Shown: one piece after another, positions 8,191-15,150 of the stretch
Position numbering within the stretch: the first letter of the stretch is position 1
Layout: each line of letters opens with the position of its first letter
Source: JALZVT01 sp964519335
GTDB lineage: Bacteria; Pseudomonadota; Gammaproteobacteria; Pseudomonadales; Azotimanducaceae
DNA: 21,852 nt
Assembly (NCBI GenBank): GCA_964519335.1
Contig: CAZFIA010000063.1
Location: forward strand, 1 to 21,852
Direction: 5' to 3'
Position numbers and translations under genes: made by a program
Notes under the pieces: generated by a model
What the model saw: the letters and a program-made list of their open reading frames with translations, nothing else
What the model was told of the DNA's origin: nothing
Database searches by the model: none

Positions 8191-10113
8191 ATGGCTGCTA
8201 AGCGCAATCCAGAGTCACTCGATTTCTTCCGCCGCCAACTGGCTGGCGTAAATGCACTGCCCCAATTGTCGTTTTTGGCGCTGCTGGTCGGTCTGCTAAC
8301 CGGACTGGTAATTCTGCTATTCAACGCGGCCGTTGACGTGGTCCTCGCACGCTGGGTGCTTGGTACGCATTCCGAAGATTTTGAATCCCTTTCGCTGTTT
8401 CTGCGGATGTTATTGCCCTGCGCTGGTGGCCTGGCTATTGGCACCGCCTTAATGCGCCTGCGCAGACGCGATACCCGGGTGGGCGTGGTGCACGTCATGG
8501 AACGCTTAAGCCGCCACCAGGGGCAACTGCCCTTGCGCAATGCGGCCATACAATTTTTTGGTGGCATCGTCGCCCTGATTTCTGGTCAGGCGGGCGGGCG
8601 CGAGGGTCCTGCGATTCACTTGGGAGCCGCAGCCTCTAGCCTGATTGGCCAGGCGTTTGAGCTACCCAACAATAGCGTTCGCACGCTCGTCGCCTGCGGC
8701 ACCGCAGCCGCTATCGCTGGTTCGTTCAATACGCCAATTGCAGGAGTCATCTTTGCCATGGAAGTTGTGATGATGGAATACACCATCGCAAGCTTCATAC
8801 CTGTAATTCTCGCATCGGTAACCTCTACTGTTCTCACCCACTCTCTGCTCGGAAACGCAACGGCATTCAGTATTCCGACGTTGCAGCTTGCCTCGCTGAC
8901 AGAAATTCCATTTATTATCCTTGCGGGACTAATGATTGGCTGCATGGCCGCCGCCTACATCACGTTGGTAGAACAATTTTCGCGCCTTAATCAATGGTCC
9001 TTTCCAATGCGCGGGCTAGTTGCTGGCGCTCTGTGTGGAATTTGTGCCTTTGCAACGCCGCAGGTTATGGGCATCGGCTACGACACCGTCAATTCGGCAC
9101 TGCTCGGCAACATTGCCATCACAACCCTGTGCCTTCTGGTGCTAACCAAGTCAATCGCCAGCGCGGCTTGCCTGGGCCTGGGACTACCGCTTGGAATTAT
9201 AGGACCAACCCTATTCATTGGCGCATCTTTTGGTGGTGTGCTTGGCCTGCTAGGACAAGCCATCGCGCCTTCGGATGTCTCTTCTCCCGGTCTGTACGTC
9301 ATGCTGGGAATGGCCGCGATGATGGGTGCTGTCGTCCAGGCGCCACTCGCAGCACTGATGACCGTGCTTGAACTTACGGCCAACTCAAATGCCATCCTCC
9401 CAGCCATGCTTATCATCGTTGTGGCCACACTTGTGACCAGTGAAGTGTTTAAGAAACAGTCGGTATTTCTAACTACGCTTAAAACTCTAGGCCTCGAATA
9501 CCCACCGAGCCCAGTCACTATGCATTTGCAGCGCGCGGCGGTGGCCAGTTTGATGCAGCGTAATTTCGTTCGCACACCCGAAACCATCACAGTAAGCAAG
9601 GCTCAGGAGCTGCTCGAACGCAAACCGCTGTGGATTGTGGTCGAAGCCAACAGTAACGAGGCTCACTGCCTGCTCAACCCCTCCGATCTGGCCGCCTGGC
9701 TCGACGAATTGGCAAGCGGAAATGAAGACGAGCTGCCAGGCCCTTCTCGCGGACAGCGCAAACGAATGCGATCGACAGATGAACATGGCGACGAATCGGA
9801 ACCAGAAACGGTTTCACCAGCAGAGGGCAACAACGCTCTCGAAAAGGCCGACGCCCCTGTGACCGCAGAGAGCCTGGAGCAAGATGAAGCACTCGAACCT
9901 GCGCTTCCTGTCGATATCGAACTGCTGAACATTCCGGGTCAGCGTGAAGACGTCGCCAATGTCGACATTCGCGCCACACTTCAGGAAGCCCTCGACGCTC
10001 TGAATAGTCAGGGCGTCAGAGCACTCTGTGTTCGGCGTACCTCAATGCCACTTATCGCGCCAATCATGGGCGTAATGACTCGCGAGGACATCAACAACTA
10101 TCGCTCGAAATAA
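8191..10113 (+). CDS. ClC-family anion channel/transporter with split CBS-like C-terminus
   Basis: Inner-membrane ClC protein moving chloride or a related anion. At 640 aa it is longer than the bare ~440-aa transporter. The membrane core covers about residues 20-430 and contains GREGP (136-140), with the external gating Glu E138 intact. Three departures from E. coli ClC are visible. The GSGIP anion-site motif is replaced by RVGVV. The proton glutamate E203 aligns with Val in FAMEVV, as in ClC channels. GxFxP reads GIIGP. After the core, two CBS-like halves (about 450-508 and 580-638) are separated by a roughly 65-residue acidic, low-complexity linker. The start is ATG at 8191 with AGGCAG upstream; a TTG at 8185 would add two residues. 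A strong hairpin follows the stop. Transport specificity cannot be told from sequence. Confidence 0.9.
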   Translation: MAAKRNPESLDFFRRQLAGVNALPQLSFLALLVGLLTGLVILLFNAAVDVVLARWVLGTHSEDFESLSLFLRMLLPCAGGLAIGTALMRLRRRDTRVGVVHVMERLSRHQGQLPLRNAAIQFFGGIVALISGQAGGREGPAIHLGAAASSLIGQAFELPNNSVRTLVACGTAAAIAGSFNTPIAGVIFAMEVVMMEYTIASFIPVILASVTSTVLTHSLLGNATAFSIPTLQLASLTEIPFIILAGLMIGCMAAAYITLVEQFSRLNQWSFPMRGLVAGALCGICAFATPQVMGIGYDTVNSALLGNIAITTLCLLVLTKSIASAACLGLGLPLGIIGPTLFIGASFGGVLGLLGQAIAPSDVSSPGLYVMLGMAAMMGAVVQAPLAALMTVLELTANSNAILPAMLIIVVATLVTSEVFKKQSVFLTTLKTLGLEYPPSPVTMHLQRAAVASLMQRNFVRTPETITVSKAQELLERKPLWIVVEANSNEAHCLLNPSDLAAWLDELASGNEDELPGPSRGQRKRMRSTDEHGDESEPETVSPAEGNNALEKADAPVTAESLEQDEALEPALPVDIELLNIPGQREDVANVDIRATLQEALDALNSQGVRALCVRRTSMPLIAPIMGVMTREDINNYRSK

Positions 10114-10155
10114 CTAGTTCCTGTTCAGAAAGCGCAGCTTTTAGACAGAAACTAG
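10114..10155 (+). terminator. nested hairpin after the ClC gene, terminator or leader structure
   Basis: Outer arms CTAGTTCCTGT (10114-10124) and ACAGAAACTAG (10145-10155) pair at 10 of 11 positions. Inside them AAAGC (10129-10133) and GCTTT (10137-10141) pair around GCA. The structure starts on the base after the ClC stop. No clear T-run follows, so it may not be a classical rho-independent terminator; it could also fold in the hemL leader. Confidence 0.5.
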
Positions 10156-10196
10156 CTATCATCTGGTTCTGAATACCACAGCGTCTCAAATAGCTA

Positions 10197-11507
10197 ATGA
10201 CCAAAGAGCCCAGTTCTTTTTCTCAAATCCGATCTCAGGCGCTTATCGAGCGCGCTCAAAAGAGCATTCCCGGGGGAGTTAACTCCCCGGTCCGGGCATT
10301 TACGGGGGTTGGCGGAACACCTGTCTTCTTCGAGACGGGCAAGGGCTCCCGTCTCACCGATGTCGACGGCAACAGCTACATCGACTACGTGGGTTCTTGG
10401 GGACCCATGATTCTGGGCCACTCGCCTGATCACGTGATAGACGCCGTCGTTAGTCAGGCTAAGAAAGCGCTTGGTTTTGGTGCGCCTACCGAACTTGAGG
10501 TTGAACTCGCCGAACTCGTGTGCCAACGCGTCCCGAGCATCGATGCCGTGCGTCTTGTGAGCTCTGGCACCGAAGCCACCATGTCTGCCATTCGGCTGGC
10601 CCGTGGTGCAACAGGCCGGGATCTCATCGTTAAGTTTGCCGGCTGCTATCACGGCCACTCCGATTCGCTGCTGGTAAAAGCAGGCTCTGGACTCTTAACG
10701 CTTGGCATCCCAAATTCGCCCGGTGTCCCCGAGAGCATCGCGCAACACACGCTGAACCTGCCTTACAACGATTCGCAGGCTCTGCAGGATGCGTTTGCAG
10801 AATTTGGCGACAAGGTAGCCTGCGTCATAATCGAACCCGTCGCCGGTAACATGGGTTGCATCCCACCTAATCAAGAATTTCTGAAGACGATGCGCGCCCT
10901 TACCGCGCAACACGGCGCGGTTTTGATATTCGATGAAGTAATGACAGGGTTTCGCGTCGGGCCTGCGGGCGCCCAGGGGGTTTACGACATCAAACCCGAT
11001 CTCACGACGCTCGGCAAAGTAATCGGTGGCGGTTTACCGGTCGGTGCTTTCGGTGGCGACGCAAAGCTAATGAATCAGGTAGCACCCGCAGGGCCGGTTT
11101 ATCAGGCGGGCACACTTTCCGGCAATCCTCTAGCCGTCATCGCAGGCCTAACCACCCTGCAAAGTCTCACACCTCAGATGTACATTCAGCTTGCAGAAAA
11201 AACAGCTTATCTGGTAAACGGTCTGCAGCAAGTCGCTGCAAAAAATAGTGTGCCGATCGTTACCAATCAGGTTTGCGGCATGTTTGGCGCCTTCTTTACC
11301 AACGCCACCTCTAAGGTCGAGAGTTTCGAAGACGTTGAACAATGCAACATCAAACAGTTCAATGCATTCTTCCATGAAATGCTAAAGCGCGGGGTGTACC
11401 TCGCCCCTTCAGCCTTTGAAGCTGGCTTCTTAAGTGTTGCACACACCACAGAAGACCTGGATCAAACCATCGCCGCCGCAGACGCGGCCCTTTCGATTGT
11501 CGCCTAA
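10197..11507 (+). CDS. hemL: glutamate-1-semialdehyde 2,1-aminomutase
   Basis: PLP enzyme converting glutamate-1-semialdehyde to 5-aminolevulinate, the tetrapyrrole precursor. The 436-aa length is typical. Signatures include SIPGGVNSPVRAF at the N-terminus, GSWGPMILGH, SSGTEATMSAIRLARG, FAGCYHGHSD, FDEVMTGFR and LGKVIGGGLPVGAFGG. The PLP-binding lysine is K274. The ATG at 10197 is preceded by no good Shine-Dalgarno sequence. The gap to the ClC gene is 83 nt and half of it is a hairpin, so hemL probably has its own control. The PfkB kinase gene follows after 41 nt on the same strand. Confidence 0.97.
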   Translation: MTKEPSSFSQIRSQALIERAQKSIPGGVNSPVRAFTGVGGTPVFFETGKGSRLTDVDGNSYIDYVGSWGPMILGHSPDHVIDAVVSQAKKALGFGAPTELEVELAELVCQRVPSIDAVRLVSSGTEATMSAIRLARGATGRDLIVKFAGCYHGHSDSLLVKAGSGLLTLGIPNSPGVPESIAQHTLNLPYNDSQALQDAFAEFGDKVACVIIEPVAGNMGCIPPNQEFLKTMRALTAQHGAVLIFDEVMTGFRVGPAGAQGVYDIKPDLTTLGKVIGGGLPVGAFGGDAKLMNQVAPAGPVYQAGTLSGNPLAVIAGLTTLQSLTPQMYIQLAEKTAYLVNGLQQVAAKNSVPIVTNQVCGMFGAFFTNATSKVESFEDVEQCNIKQFNAFFHEMLKRGVYLAPSAFEAGFLSVAHTTEDLDQTIAAADAALSIVA

Positions 11508-11548
11508 CCCTTCTTGATACTTCATTTTACCTAAGAGCGGAGCCAATT

Positions 11549-12568
11549 TTGACTACTTCTACAAATCAATCCGGACAGTCCGGAGAACTCGCCGTTTATG
11601 GAGTGGGAAACGCCCTCGTCGATATGGAATACAAGGTCGACGACAGTTTTTTGGCCGATAATGACATCGCCAAAGGGTTGATGACTCTGGTAGAAGAAGA
11701 CCGACTCGACGATCTAACCAACGCCTTGCAAGAATTCACGCCCTCCCGTTCTAGCGGCGGTTCTGCGGCCAATACGGTGTACGCCGTGCAAGCCCTCGGC
11801 GCTAACGCGGCTTACGCCTGCAAAATTGCAAACGACGAAACCGGCAACTACTTCGCTCAAGAAATGCGCGACGCCGGTGCTCATGTTGCAGATCATGCGA
11901 AAGTAGCAGACGGCAAAACCGGTCGCTGTCTGGTGCTCATCACGCCCGACGCCGAACGCAGTATGAACACGTTCCTGGGCATTTCGGCAACTATCACCAC
12001 CAGTGCGCTGCAGCCCGAGGTACTAAGCCGGGCAAACTATTTATATATAGAGGGCTACCTGTGCTCCGGTGACGAAAGCACAGCACTTGCCGTCGCTTGC
12101 CGGGAGCATGCCGAAGCATCAAACGTGGCCACCAGCCTCACTCTGTCCGACCCCGCCATGGTTGAGTTCTGCAAGGACAACCTCGTCAAAATTATTGGCA
12201 ATGGGGTCGACCATATTTTCTGCAACGAAGAAGAGGCCCTGACATGGGCGGGCACAGATCGTCTTGAGATTGCAGCCAAAGAGCTCGCGGACGCGGGCAA
12301 GAGCTTGAGCATTACGCTCGGCGCAAAAGGCAGCTACGTGGTGAGCAAAGATGGCCATAAGGAAGTGGCTGGCTTCTCGGGCAAGGTACTGGACACCAAT
12401 GGGGCGGGCGACATCTACGCCGGCGCAAGCCTATGGGGCTGGCAGCAAGGCATGACTGCTGCAGATGCAGCGCGTTTTGCCAACTATTGCGCTGCGCATC
12501 TGGTTGGCCGCTATGGCGCTCGACTGGCCAATGCGGCGGCCTATAGAGAGCTCCGCGAGAACTATTAG
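11549..12568 (+). CDS. PfkB-family kinase, probable adenosine kinase
   Basis: Cytoplasmic carbohydrate/nucleoside kinase of the ribokinase (PfkB) superfamily. The 339-aa protein shows the substrate-binding GGSAANTVYAVQALGA near residue 70, the SDPAMVEFCK region, and the catalytic DTNGAGDIYAG near the C-terminus with Asp as the base. Proteins of this subfamily in Proteobacteria are usually annotated as adenosine kinase, but PfkB substrate prediction from sequence alone is weak. The start is TTG at 11549, supported by GCGGAG ending 6 nt upstream; the next in-frame Met is well inside the fold. It probably shares a transcript with hemL. Confidence 0.87.
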   Translation: MTTSTNQSGQSGELAVYGVGNALVDMEYKVDDSFLADNDIAKGLMTLVEEDRLDDLTNALQEFTPSRSSGGSAANTVYAVQALGANAAYACKIANDETGNYFAQEMRDAGAHVADHAKVADGKTGRCLVLITPDAERSMNTFLGISATITTSALQPEVLSRANYLYIEGYLCSGDESTALAVACREHAEASNVATSLTLSDPAMVEFCKDNLVKIIGNGVDHIFCNEEEALTWAGTDRLEIAAKELADAGKSLSITLGAKGSYVVSKDGHKEVAGFSGKVLDTNGAGDIYAGASLWGWQQGMTAADAARFANYCAAHLVGRYGARLANAAAYRELRENY

Positions 12569-12584
12569 ATCTCGCAAGCCCTGC

Positions 12585-12609
12585 CTTTATCGCTCTTTAT
12601 CGTTATAGT
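12585..12609 (+). promoter_or_regulatory. candidate promoter with CTTTATCG direct repeat before the TfoX-domain gene
   Basis: CTTTATCG occurs at 12585-12592 and 12595-12602, a 10-nt period of one helical turn. A TATAGT -10-like hexamer follows at 12604-12609. The ATG lies at 12616, where transcription would begin, and no Shine-Dalgarno sequence precedes it. The -35 (CTGCCT, 12581-12586) is weak. A repressor site overlapping a promoter is one reading. Confidence 0.35.
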
Positions 12610-12615
12610 GTCCCT

Positions 12616-12987
12616 ATGCCTAAGCAACCGTTGCAACAAACTACACTCGAGACCCTGCCCAATTTAGGCAAAACCACCATTATGTGGTTGCGCGCCATTG
12701 GCATTCGCAATGTGGAAAGCCTGCGAGATCGTGGCATCTACTGGGCCTTCGAGCGTATGCAAGCGCGTGGCTTCCGCGTAACTACAGCCGTGCTCTTTAG
12801 CCTCGAAGGCGCACTGCAAGACCGGCCCTGGCGCTCCTTTAGCAGCAGCGAAAAAGATGCACTGTTAAAGAAACTCGCGCGCTCTATCACACGTCCAGAC
12901 GCCGATGCTCGACCGGTGCCGCAAGCAGCGCCTAAGCGGGTCTCTTCTTCAGACTCTTCAACAGTCTCCTCATCAAAAGAGAACTAG
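12616..12987 (+). CDS. stand-alone TfoX/Sxy C-terminal domain protein
   Basis: A 123-aa protein whose first 85 or so residues match the TfoX C-terminal domain. The helix-hairpin-helix-like pattern LPNLGKTTIMWLRAIGI is visible, then VESLRDRGIYWAFERM and LFSLEGALQDRPW. Full TfoX/Sxy proteins regulate competence together with CRP, but this one has no TfoX N-terminal domain, so a competence role should not be assumed. The last 35 residues are low-complexity (Pro, Ala, then Ser-rich with KEN at the end). The start is ATG 12616 with no visible Shine-Dalgarno sequence. The stop TAG (12985-12987) overlaps the sfsA stop on the other strand. Confidence 0.85.
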   Translation: MPKQPLQQTTLETLPNLGKTTIMWLRAIGIRNVESLRDRGIYWAFERMQARGFRVTTAVLFSLEGALQDRPWRSFSSSEKDALLKKLARSITRPDADARPVPQAAPKRVSSSDSSTVSSSKEN

Positions 12988-13712
12988 AGAAGCACCGGTA
13001 ACGACCCTGTGATCCGGAGCTCCTCCGGGCTCACATAGCAGGTATAGGCCAACACCTCGACACCCGCCTCGGCAGCTGCGCTAACTGCTTCGGCGTATTC
13101 GGGATAAATTTCATCTGCGCAGCGCACCTTGCGGATTCCTGTGTGCTGCACGCAAAACAGCAACAACGCGCGCTCTTTAGCAGAGCAGCGCCTGCTCAGT
13201 GCCCGCACGTGACGTAACGCCCGCTCGCTTACCGCATCCGGGAAAGCACCTGTTCCTTCCGCCCCACACAACGTCACGCTCTTTACCTCGACGTACCCAG
13301 TTGCGCCCGACGCATCAACAAAACCAAAGTCGAAACGACCGGCCTCGTCTGGCACCCCCACTTCCCGAGTAAGTTCACGAGGCGCAACAAGCTCGCCGAT
13401 CACGCCGGCATTTATGGCCTCTTCAACAAGGCCATTCGCTCTACCGGGATGAATACCAACCAAGGCAGTGTCTGTGCCCGCCTCTGCAGTCTCAAGTGGC
13501 TCTATAATCTCAAGCGTGTTGGCGTACTTTCGCTTAGGGTTGGTGCTCGCTGAAAACCAGACTCTACTGCCTGGAGTGCTACATCCGGTCATCGCTCCGG
13601 TATTGGGGCAATGCATGGTTACCTCTGAGCCGTCGCGCAAGCGCACATCCGCAAGAAAGCGTTTGTAGCGTCTAATCAAAACGCCAGTCGCGAGTTCCCC
13701 ATCAAAATGCAC
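12984..13712 (-). CDS. sfsA: SfsA family protein (putative DNA/RNA-binding nuclease-fold protein)
   Basis: SfsA homologue; in E. coli it was named for sugar fermentation stimulation and is linked to nucleic-acid binding. Conserved stretches are IRRYKRFLADV, HCPNTGAMTGC, GSRVWFS, RFDFGFVD, GYVEVKSVTL and FPDAVSERALRH. The D...EVK pattern is that of a PD-(D/E)XK nuclease fold. A longer frame reaches 13829, but its first 39 residues overlap the aminotransferase coding end and have no SfsA similarity. I therefore choose the GTG at 13712, giving 242 aa against about 234 in E. coli. That start lies 4 nt after the aminotransferase stop, suggesting translational coupling. The stop shares CTAG with the convergent TfoX-domain gene. 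Confidence 0.9.
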   Translation of the reverse strand: MHFDGELATGVLIRRYKRFLADVRLRDGSEVTMHCPNTGAMTGCSTPGSRVWFSASTNPKRKYANTLEIIEPLETAEAGTDTALVGIHPGRANGLVEEAINAGVIGELVAPRELTREVGVPDEAGRFDFGFVDASGATGYVEVKSVTLCGAEGTGAFPDAVSERALRHVRALSRRCSAKERALLLFCVQHTGIRKVRCADEIYPEYAEAVSAAAEAGVEVLAYTCYVSPEELRITGSLPVLL

Positions 13713-13716
13713 TGGC

Positions 13717-14973
13717 TCAACCGGCTCCGCCGATTCCCCAATCGCTGAGCGCCTGACGAATACGCTCGAGTCCAAGCTCGATCCGTTCGGTAGATGTGGT
13801 GAATGCAAACCGAACGTGTTGGGCTGCACCTACGGCGCCAAAATCTGTACCTGGCGTTACTGCGACTTTGTATTCGTCAACCAGGCGCCAGCAAAAAGTC
13901 TCCGCATCCATGCCTGTGTGGCTCACATCAACATAAAGAAAGAACCCTCCACCCGGCACAAAAGGTAAACCAAAACCCAGTTGCGACAACCCACCCGCCA
14001 GCAGGTCTCTGCGCGCACAAAAAATATCCCTTCGCTCTTCGTGAATAGCCATTGCTTCCGGGCTAAAGGCCGCAATGGCCGCGTATTGGGCAGGCGTTGA
14101 GGGAGAAATAAAGAGATTTTGGGCAAAGCGTTCGAGCGGCTCTCTCGCCCATTCAGGTGTTACTATCCATCCTAGCCGCCAACCCGTCATACCAAAATAC
14201 TTCGAAAAGCTGTTCACCAAAAATATATTGCGATCTATTTCCCAACCGCAGTTGTAACTATCGCTGCGCTCCTCAAACACCAGACCAGAGTAGATCTCAT
14301 CGAGCATCACAACGCCTCGATGTTGTCGAACCGCCGTACAGATATCGCCCAGAGTCGAAGCACTCAGCATACCTCCAGTCGGATTGGCCGGAGAGGCAAG
14401 CAACACGCCTCGCGAGCTATCACGCCATGCGTCTTGTACCTGCGCACCAGTAAGCTGATATTCGTTGGCAGCCGTTGCGGGAATAAGCCGGGGTACTGCA
14501 TTCACCAGATGCGCAAAGGCTGAATTGCAGGGATAGCCGGGATCAGCCATCAGCAATTCATCACCAGGATTAAACAGTGCAGCCAGCAGCAGCGTAAGCG
14601 CGCCACTCGCCCCAGAGGTCACCATGATGTCTTCAGGAGCAATATTCTGACCAAGATGGTCACGGTAGTAACCAGCAATAGCCTCGCGCAACGAGAGCAG
14701 ACCATCCGCATTGGTATATTTGGTCTGACCAGCACTCAGGGCAGATTGACCAGCGGCAATGATGGGCTCGCAGGTACTAAAATCCGGTTCCCCGACCTGG
14801 AAATGCACAACCTGATGGCCTTGACGTTCATATTCAAACGCCCGTTTAGACAATTCCATAACCCGAAAGGGCTGAACAATCTCCGCCCTTTTCGCAAGCC
14901 TCTTTTCAAGGAAAGGGGGCGGATCAGCGATTGTGTCTGGCGTTTGAGGTGAAGTTTGACTGACATCCGCCAC
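13717..14973 (-). CDS. class I/II PLP-dependent aminotransferase
   Basis: Fold-type I aminotransferase, probably of the aspartate/alanine aminotransferase group, acting in cytoplasmic amino-acid metabolism. The 418-aa protein contains FQVGEPDFSTCEPI, YTNADGLLSLREAIAGYY, TSGASGALTLLLAAL, SPANPTGGMLS, LDEIYSGLVFE and NSFSKYFGMTGWRLGW with the PLP lysine K258, then VPGGGFFLYVDVS and VAVTPGTDFG. The substrate cannot be fixed from sequence. The start is assigned to GTG at 14973 with only a weak Shine-Dalgarno sequence. The first 20 or so residues (Thr/Pro-rich) are poorly conserved, so a downstream start is possible. It is divergent from dksA across 177 nt and leads directly into sfsA. Confidence 0.9.
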   Translation of the reverse strand: MADVSQTSPQTPDTIADPPPFLEKRLAKRAEIVQPFRVMELSKRAFEYERQGHQVVHFQVGEPDFSTCEPIIAAGQSALSAGQTKYTNADGLLSLREAIAGYYRDHLGQNIAPEDIMVTSGASGALTLLLAALFNPGDELLMADPGYPCNSAFAHLVNAVPRLIPATAANEYQLTGAQVQDAWRDSSRGVLLASPANPTGGMLSASTLGDICTAVRQHRGVVMLDEIYSGLVFEERSDSYNCGWEIDRNIFLVNSFSKYFGMTGWRLGWIVTPEWAREPLERFAQNLFISPSTPAQYAAIAAFSPEAMAIHEERRDIFCARRDLLAGGLSQLGFGLPFVPGGGFFLYVDVSHTGMDAETFCWRLVDEYKVAVTPGTDFGAVGAAQHVRFAFTTSTERIELGLERIRQALSDWGIGGAG

Positions 14974-15150
14974 GGGAAAGGTCCGGTTGGTAAAAGCCGG
15001 TCAGTGTATATGGTCAATGGGCAAATGTTCTGGTAGTTTACGCGCCCTCGCGACGCCGCGGGTTAGCCCGAAGGGCATGATTCCACCGAATCTAGTCTCT
15101 TCGTGTGACTTCAGGCAGCGTGTCGCTAGCCTAAGAGGACTGATCCGCCG

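Noticed and set aside
7977..8201. 74-aa plus-strand frame before the ClC gene
   Set aside because: Overlaps the ClC start in another frame and shows no domain or ribosome-binding site.
12616..12987. Reading the TfoX-domain gene as a competence regulator
   Set aside because: Only the C-terminal domain is present; the N-terminal domain needed to call it TfoX/Sxy is missing.
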